From an uncultured Saprospiraceae bacterium (GTDB lineage Bacteria; Bacteroidota; Bacteroidia; Chitinophagales; Saprospiraceae), in contig CALFDU010000074.1 in the NCBI GenBank assembly GCA_937950315.1, forward strand, positions 1 to 40,685: a stretch of DNA of 40,685 nt, written 5' to 3'. Positions 35,720 to 40,685 of the stretch are shown here, one piece after another (the stretch's first letter is position 1; every line of letters begins with the position of its first letter). The translations under genes were made by a program, and so were the position numbers. Under the pieces are notes generated by a model, which was not told the origin of the DNA, did no database searches, and was given only the letters and a program-made list of their open reading frames with translations.

Positions 35720-36696
35720 GTAAAATAAACAAAATAGCCGTCTTAACTTCAGGAGGAGATGCTCCTGGAATGAATGCAGCAATTCGTGCAGTTGTAAGAA
35801 CAGCCACTTACCACGACCTTCATGTTTTCGGGATTTCCCAAGGATATCATGGTATGATCTCAGGTCAGATAAATAGACTGGAAAGAAAAGATGTAGGTAA
35901 CATCATTCAGAGAGGTGGAACGATTCTGAAAACAGCTCGTTCTATGGAATTCATGACAAAAGAAGGAAGACAACAAGCTTATGATTCTCTTCAGGATTTT
36001 GGCATTCAAGGACTGGTTGCGATCGGTGGAAATGGAACGTATACTGGAGCAAATATATTCACTGAAGAATTTGACTTTCCGATCATTGGTGTACCTGGTA
36101 CCATTGATAATGATATTTATGGAACTGATTTTTCTATAGGCTTTGACACTGCTGTAAATACGGCCATTGAGGCTGTAGACAAGATCAGAGATACCGCGGA
36201 TTCACACAGTCGCTTGTTCTTTATAGAAGTTATGGGAAGACATTCTGGCTTTATTGCACTTTACACGGGAATAGGATCAGGTGCAGGAAACATTTTCTTG
36301 CCCGAGACAGATGGCAACATTGAAGAATTGATCTCAGTATTGAAGAAAGAAGGCAGAAGAAAAAAGCTATTCAATTTGGTGATTGTGGCTGAAGGCAACA
36401 CCAATGGAGGTGCAGTAGAAATTGCCAACATTGTCAAAAAAGAATTACCGAATTTTGACACCAAAGTTACGGTCATAGGGCACTTACAAAGAGGTGGCTC
36501 CCCTACTGCCAATGACAGAATGCTAGCAAGTACATTGGGCTATGCTGCGGTTGATTCATTGCTAAGGGGCGAACGAGGAAAGGCCGTTGGTGTTCAAAAT
36601 GGGAAAATTGTATTGACGGACTTTGCAGAAGCAATCAGCAAAGAAAATGAACTCAACAAAGACCATATGAATATGGCAAGAATATTGGCGATGTAA
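35716..36696 (+). CDS. pfkA: ATP-dependent 6-phosphofructokinase
   Basis: Phosphorylates fructose 6-phosphate, the committed step of glycolysis. 326 residues, E. coli PfkA size. Motifs: TSGGDAPGMNAAIRAVVR, PGTIDNDIYGTD with catalytic Asp131, EVMGRHSGFIAL, and GHLQRGGSPTANDR. The nucleotide loop reads GGNGTYTG, so the usual Mg-ligand Asp of GGDGS is Asn106. The following Gly is kept, which marks ATP rather than pyrophosphate use. Overlaps the sugar kinase gene by four bases and is convergent with the dihydroorotase gene. Confidence 0.96.
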   Translation: MSKINKIAVLTSGGDAPGMNAAIRAVVRTATYHDLHVFGISQGYHGMISGQINRLERKDVGNIIQRGGTILKTARSMEFMTKEGRQQAYDSLQDFGIQGLVAIGGNGTYTGANIFTEEFDFPIIGVPGTIDNDIYGTDFSIGFDTAVNTAIEAVDKIRDTADSHSRLFFIEVMGRHSGFIALYTGIGSGAGNIFLPETDGNIEELISVLKKEGRRKKLFNLVIVAEGNTNGGAVEIANIVKKELPNFDTKVTVIGHLQRGGSPTANDRMLASTLGYAAVDSLLRGERGKAVGVQNGKIVLTDFAEAISKENELNKDHMNMARILAM

Positions 36697-36744
36697 TTCG
36701 TTCGTTCTTTTCAGACCTAAGGCCTAAACAAGGATTTATTTTCC

Positions 36745-38076
36745 TTAGTGAAACTGCATTCTTTTTCCTGCAGAAAAAGGCAATACTTCTCCATTTTTAA
36801 AAACGATTTGCCCGTTCACATAGGTGGATTGGACTTTTCCTTTCATGGTCTTTCCTTCCAAAGGTGACCAGCCACATTTGTAATAAATGTTGTCCTTATT
36901 GATGGTCCATTCATGATCCGCATCGACGATTGCCAGATCCGCATAATATCCTTCGCGGATGTATCCTCGCTCTCTTACTCTAAAGCAATCAGCCGGAGCA
37001 TGACACATCTTAGCAACAATCTGTTCCATCGTCACTTCCCCTTTGTGGTAAAAGTCCAACATGATATTCAAGGAGTGCTGCACCAATGGCAATCCAGAAG
37101 GCGCATTTAAATACGATTTGCTCTTCTCTTCTATCGTATGTGGTGCGTGATCGGTTGCGATGATATCGATGGTTCCGTCAAAGACTGCCTTGAATATCGC
37201 TGATCGATCAGTTTCTGATTTAATGGCAGGATTGCATTTCACTTTGCTACCATGTGTCGGATAATATGTATCGTTAAAATACATGTGATGGACACAAGCC
37301 TCTGAAGTAATTCTCTTTTCTTTAAGCGGCACCTCATTGGTAAACAAACCCAATTCTTTGGCTGTTGAGATGTGCAAAATATGAAGTCGAGTATTGTATT
37401 TTTTTGCAAGATCAACGGCCATACTTGATGACAGGTAACAGGCTTCTGTATTTCTAATGATCGGATGTTGTTCAAAAGGAATATTCTCTCCGAACTCTAC
37501 TTGAGCTTTGGCAAGATTTGCTCTCACGGTCTTCTCATCTTCACAATGGGTTGCAATCAGCATAGGGACTTTGCTGAAAATATTATCGAGGGTTTGCTGG
37601 TTGTCTACCAACATGTTTCCAGTACTAGAGCCCATGAAAATTTTCACCCCACAGACTTCATGTTTGTCTGTCTTTAAAACTTCTTCGACATTGTCATTTG
37701 TGGCCCCCATGAAGAAAGAGTAATTGGCAGGCGATACATCGGATGCTATATCGTACTTATCCTGTAATTTCTCCTGCGTAGTAGATTGAGGTTTGGTGTT
37801 GGGCATTTCCATAAATGAGGTTACCCCTCCAGCCACTGCGGCTCTCGATTCCGAAGCAATATTGGCCTTATGTGTTAAACCAGGCTCTCTAAAATGAACT
37901 TGATCATCTATAATACCAGGAATTACAAAATTCCCTTTTACATCAATTTCTTGTCTAGCATCACTATCAATGATTGCATCTAATCTCTCTATTCTACCAT
38001 CTTTTATCAAAAGATCTCCCTCAGTAATGGTTGATTCATTGACAATTCTAGCGTTCTTTAAAATAGTACTCGCCAT
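36745..38076 (-). CDS. pyrC: Dihydroorotase
   Basis: Cyclises N-carbamoyl-aspartate to dihydroorotate in pyrimidine synthesis. 443 residues from ATG 38076. The frame is open to 38160, but that stretch encodes the glnA terminator and is not conserved-looking. An amidohydrolase TIM barrel with a small beta-sandwich: PGIIDDQVHFREPGLTHK, MEMPNTKP, the carbamylated-type Lys145 in CGVKIFMGSSTGNML, H177 (ATHCED), H235 (LHISTA), and D309 in IATDHAPH. The first metal His of the usual HxH is Gln59 here. An allantoinase or hydantoinase identity is less likely given REPG and the overall match. Confidence 0.92.
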   Translation of the reverse strand: MASTILKNARIVNESTITEGDLLIKDGRIERLDAIIDSDARQEIDVKGNFVIPGIIDDQVHFREPGLTHKANIASESRAAVAGGVTSFMEMPNTKPQSTTQEKLQDKYDIASDVSPANYSFFMGATNDNVEEVLKTDKHEVCGVKIFMGSSTGNMLVDNQQTLDNIFSKVPMLIATHCEDEKTVRANLAKAQVEFGENIPFEQHPIIRNTEACYLSSSMAVDLAKKYNTRLHILHISTAKELGLFTNEVPLKEKRITSEACVHHMYFNDTYYPTHGSKVKCNPAIKSETDRSAIFKAVFDGTIDIIATDHAPHTIEEKSKSYLNAPSGLPLVQHSLNIMLDFYHKGEVTMEQIVAKMCHAPADCFRVRERGYIREGYYADLAIVDADHEWTINKDNIYYKCGWSPLEGKTMKGKVQSTYVNGQIVFKNGEVLPFSAGKRMQFH

Positions 38077-38122
38077 TTCTACTTTTTCTTGTTTGAGATC
38101 GAAGGTAATTAAAACAAAGGGC

Positions 38123-38157
38123 AAAAAAAAAGCTTCACTTTTCAGTGAAGCTTTTTT
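38123..38157 (-). terminator. Terminator of glnA
   Basis: AGCTTCACT and AGTGAAGCT form a perfect stem around a TTTC loop, extended by A-T pairs to 14 bp. On the minus strand it is followed by eight T. It begins three bases after the glnA stop and separates glnA from the dihydroorotase gene. Confidence 0.88.
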
Positions 38158-38159
38158 CA

Positions 38160-39173
38160 TTAATTTTTTACTGTAGATATTATCACAGACGCTACTTTGT
38201 ATGGATCAGCATTACTTGCAGGCCTTCTGTCTTCTAACCATCCTTTCCAACCACTCTCTACGGTAGCAATTGGAATTCTTATGGATGCACCTCTATCTGA
38301 GATACCGTATGAAAACTTATTGATTGATTGTGTTTCGTGAAGACCAGTAAGTCTTTGCTCATTGTCAGCACCATATGCTTTGATGGCAGCTTTGATTCTT
38401 TCTTTTGGTCTGAATTTCTCACATATTTCTTCGTATACTTTTTTCTTACCTGCTTTTCTAAGATCTGAATTGGAGAAATTGGCGTGCATTCCTGAACCAT
38501 TCCAATCTCCTTTTACTGGCTTACAATGCCAATTGATCTGAAGACCGTATTTTTCTGCTGTTCTTTCAAGCAAGTATCTAGAAACCCAAACTTCATCACC
38601 AGCTTTCTTAGCTCCTTTTGCGAATACTTGGTATTCCCACTGACCACACATTACCTCTGCGTTGATTCCTTCTACATTGATGCCTGCATCGATCAATTGG
38701 TCTAAATGCTCTTCAACCAATTCTCTTCCTACTGCATTTCCTGTTCCTACTGAGCAATAATAAGGACCTTGCGGTGCAGGATATCCATTTTCTGGAAAAC
38801 CAATCGGCTTGTCTGTTTCTGGATCCCATATTGTATATTCTTGTTCAAAACCGAACCAGAAATCGCTATCATCATCATTGATGGTTGCTCTTCCGTTGGT
38901 TTCATGTGGTGTACCGTCTGCATTTAAAACCTCACACATAACAAGCTTGGCATGTCTTCTGTCTGGATCGTCGTACATCGCAACTGGCTTCAATAATAAA
39001 TCAGAAGAGCCTCCTTGTGCTTGATTTGTTGAAGATCCATCAAATGACCAAATTGGTAATTCTTTGATTTTACCTTTAAACTTAGAATCGTCGATTATTT
39101 TGGTCTTACTTCTTAGTGTCTGAGTGTGAGGATTTCCATCCAACCAAATGTATTCAAGTTTTAATTTTCCCAT
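38160..39173 (-). CDS. glnA: Glutamine synthetase, type II (eukaryote-like)
   Basis: Condenses ammonia and glutamate with ATP. 337 residues, the short GSII class rather than the about 470-residue GSI. Beta-grasp part: EYIWLDGNPHTQTLRSK and LPIWSFDGSST. Catalytic part: FWFGFEQEYT, VMCGQWEYQ, KGDWNGSGMHANFS, RLTGLHETQS, and SYGISDRGASIRIP. GSII is not regulated by adenylylation, so control is probably transcriptional. It has a well-formed promoter and its own terminator, and is transcribed as a single gene. Confidence 0.96.
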   Translation of the reverse strand: MGKLKLEYIWLDGNPHTQTLRSKTKIIDDSKFKGKIKELPIWSFDGSSTNQAQGGSSDLLLKPVAMYDDPDRRHAKLVMCEVLNADGTPHETNGRATINDDDSDFWFGFEQEYTIWDPETDKPIGFPENGYPAPQGPYYCSVGTGNAVGRELVEEHLDQLIDAGINVEGINAEVMCGQWEYQVFAKGAKKAGDEVWVSRYLLERTAEKYGLQINWHCKPVKGDWNGSGMHANFSNSDLRKAGKKKVYEEICEKFRPKERIKAAIKAYGADNEQRLTGLHETQSINKFSYGISDRGASIRIPIATVESGWKGWLEDRRPASNADPYKVASVIISTVKN

Positions 39174-39216
39174 AGTTGTTTAGCTTGTTTTCTGGTATGT
39201 TTTACAATCAATATGA

Positions 39217-39246
39217 CAAAGGTATTGTGCAATAATCAAATTACAA
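39217..39246 (-). promoter_or_regulatory. Promoter of glnA
   Basis: On the minus strand, TTG (39246-39244), a 19-base spacer, then TACCTTTG (39224-39217). This is a full match to TTG-N17-23-TAnnTTTG, about 44 bases before the ATG. Confidence 0.65.
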
Positions 39247-39336
39247 CTCAAAATAATTTGTAAATTGTACCATCCAAACACTATTATTTTTACATAATGC
39301 ATTGTATATCAATAAATTAACTAAATAAATTCTGTA

Positions 39337-40685
39337 ATGGCCACAGGGCAAAACGAGCAATTATTTAAATTAATTAAAAGCTTGCAAAAGGCAGAAAAGC
39401 GACACTTCAAGCTTTTCATAACCAAACTGGATAGCGAGAAAAACCCATTAATCATTAAGCTTTTTGATTTTCTGGACTCTTCCAAGCAATTGGATGAAAA
39501 AAAGCTAGCCAACAAGTTCAAAGATCTCAAACCTACAGATTTTCTAAACCTCAAGAGAAATCTATATGGACAGATACTGAAGAGCCTTAGATTGCTGCAC
39601 AGTAGACACAACATCGACATTAGAATCAGAGAGCAGATTGATTATGCAAAGATTCTATATGGTAAAGGTTTGTACTTACAAGCACTTAAAATCTTGGATA
39701 AGGTTGTGCCGCTTGCTGTACAGAGCAAACAAGAAATCATACTGCTTGAGATATTAGAATTTGAGAAGTTGATCGAATCGCGTCATATCACAAGAAGTAG
39801 AAATGTCAAAAACAAGGTCGAGAACTTGATCAGCTTATCCAATAAATACCACACCACTATTGCACGTACTTCAGGCATTTCTAATCTAAGTTTGATGACC
39901 CAAGGGCTGTACATTAAAATGGGTATTGTGAAAAACGACAAAGAGCAGTTTTTGGTAGAATCCTATTTCAAAAGCAATCTACCTTCTGTTCTCAATAAAA
40001 ACCCAGGCTTTTACGAGGAAGTACTCTTACACCAAAGCTATGTCTGGTACTACTATATGCTATTGAATCATGAAGAAAGTTTGAGTCATGCGATTCAATG
40101 GGTAGATGCCTTTGACAAGAATCCAGAAATGCAGCATATTGATCCTGATCTTTATATGAGAGGCATGCACTATGTTCTTGCCAACAATTTTTATTTAAAA
40201 AACAAAGACGATTTCAAGGGCTGGCTAATAAGATTTCAAAAATTTGCGGAAGCGAACAAATCACAGTTTAATGAAACATCAAAATTATTGAGGTTCACTT
40301 ATGGAAGTAATGCAAAAATAAATGAACTGCTACTACTATCGCGTTATGACAAAACCTATGAATTAGAGAAAGAGATTTTTGCAGAAATGAAAGACTTTGA
40401 GTTGCAAATAGACTCTCATAGAGTAAAAATGCTCCATTACAAATTTGCCTGGCTTAAGATCGCCTTGGGTGATTTCCAAGCTGCCATTGACCACCTTTAT
40501 TATATTCTTCAGACCAAAAAAGGACATTTAAGGCAAGATCTGGTCTGTTATGCAAAATTGCTCAACTTGATTGCCAACTTCCATCTTAAGAACTATGCAT
40601 TGGTAAACAACCTTGCTTCATCCGTCAGACGGGCATTTGACCTTGAAAACGAGATGAATCCTACGATATCTTTGATCCTGACGAT
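39337..40685 (+). CDS. Large alpha-helical, TPR-like protein (3' end outside window)
   Basis: Open from ATG at 39337 to the window end, 449 codons without a stop. No signal peptide or membrane helix, so cytoplasmic. The N-terminal 80 residues are charged helices (LFKLIKSLQKAEKRHFKLF). The rest is a chain of helix pairs such as AKILYGKGLYLQALKILDKV and AWLKIALGDFQAAIDHLYYI that look like divergent TPR repeats. I recognise the general type, conserved in Bacteroidota, but no named function. The gene is divergent from glnA, about 160 bases apart. No exact -7 element was found upstream. Confidence 0.85.
   Translation, partial: MATGQNEQLFKLIKSLQKAEKRHFKLFITKLDSEKNPLIIKLFDFLDSSKQLDEKKLANKFKDLKPTDFLNLKRNLYGQILKSLRLLHSRHNIDIRIREQIDYAKILYGKGLYLQALKILDKVVPLAVQSKQEIILLEILEFEKLIESRHITRSRNVKNKVENLISLSNKYHTTIARTSGISNLSLMTQGLYIKMGIVKNDKEQFLVESYFKSNLPSVLNKNPGFYEEVLLHQSYVWYYYMLLNHEESLSHAIQWVDAFDKNPEMQHIDPDLYMRGMHYVLANNFYLKNKDDFKGWLIRFQKFAEANKSQFNETSKLLRFTYGSNAKINELLLLSRYDKTYELEKEIFAEMKDFELQIDSHRVKMLHYKFAWLKIALGDFQAAIDHLYYILQTKKGHLRQDLVCYAKLLNLIANFHLKNYALVNNLASSVRRAFDLENEMNPTISLILT

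Noticed and set aside
36717-36748. CTAAGG/CCTTAG inverted repeat between pfkA and dihydroorotase as a terminator
   Set aside because: Six-base arms, a 20-base spacer and no T-tract on either strand; too weak to call.
38077-38160. N-terminal extension of dihydroorotase
   Set aside because: The extra codons come from the glnA terminator and its A-tract; the family start fits ATG 38076.
39321-39620. Minus-strand open frame near the right end
   Set aside because: It lies opposite the N-terminus of the clearly coding 39337 gene and has no family resemblance.

Overview
The window looks like chromosomal DNA of an AT-rich member of the Bacteroidota, most likely a Saprospiria-type marine or sludge bacterium. 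Evidence for this: -7 promoter elements of the TAnnTTTG type instead of sigma70 boxes; almost no Shine-Dalgarno sequences; a secreted giant with a type IX secretion (T9SS) type A sorting domain plus HYR and GEVED domains; a dockerin-like domain of the IQRHIL kind; a TonB-dependent receptor with a carboxypeptidase-like N-terminal domain; and a type II glutamine synthetase. The species assignment is inference. No tRNA, rRNA, insertion sequence, prophage or CRISPR array was seen. Both ends cut genes: an OmpA-like protein on the left and a helical-repeat protein on the right.

Layout. 1-3.3 kb: OmpA-like tail, an orphan response regulator with a TTG start, then a minus-strand pair (LolC/E-like permease coupled to a membrane-associated HExxH protein). 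3.4-7.0 kb: tyrS, convergent with a rimO / four-helix membrane protein / msrB operon; a bulged hairpin terminator lies across the overlapping tyrS and msrB 3' ends. 7.0-8.7 kb: two secreted proteins of unknown function. 8.7-14.8 kb: minus-strand housekeeping genes (trmH-like methyltransferase, pyrG, TonB-dependent receptor, rpe, DEDDy exonuclease). 14.8-18.6 kb: a plus-strand cassette of membrane coiled-coil protein, VWA protein and MoxR/ChlI-like AAA+ ATPase. A long inverted repeat covers the VWA start codon. 18.6-22.5 kb: lipB with an acyl-CoA thioesterase, a divergent secreted redoxin fused to a dockerin-like domain, and a solitary OppA-like lipoprotein. 22.5-29.9 kb: a gene of about 7.3 kb for a cysteine-rich adhesin-like protein, with ten 0.5-kb repeats, two HYR domains each interrupted by a C-type-lectin-like domain, a GEVED domain and a T9SS signal. 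30-40.7 kb: FMN reductase, MBL-fold hydrolase-parA-parB, 3-hydroxyacyl-CoA dehydrogenase, a secreted unknown, an N-acetylglucosamine-kinase-like gene overlapping pfkA, dihydroorotase, glnA and a truncated helical protein.

Most genes are ordinary core metabolism (translation, CTP and pyrimidine synthesis, glycolysis, lipoylation, nitrogen assimilation, chromosome partition). The parts that most deserve a second look are the coiled-coil/VWA/AAA+ cassette with its start-codon hairpin, the giant HYR/lectin protein, the redoxin-dockerin fusion, and a palindrome between the OppA-like gene and the giant gene.
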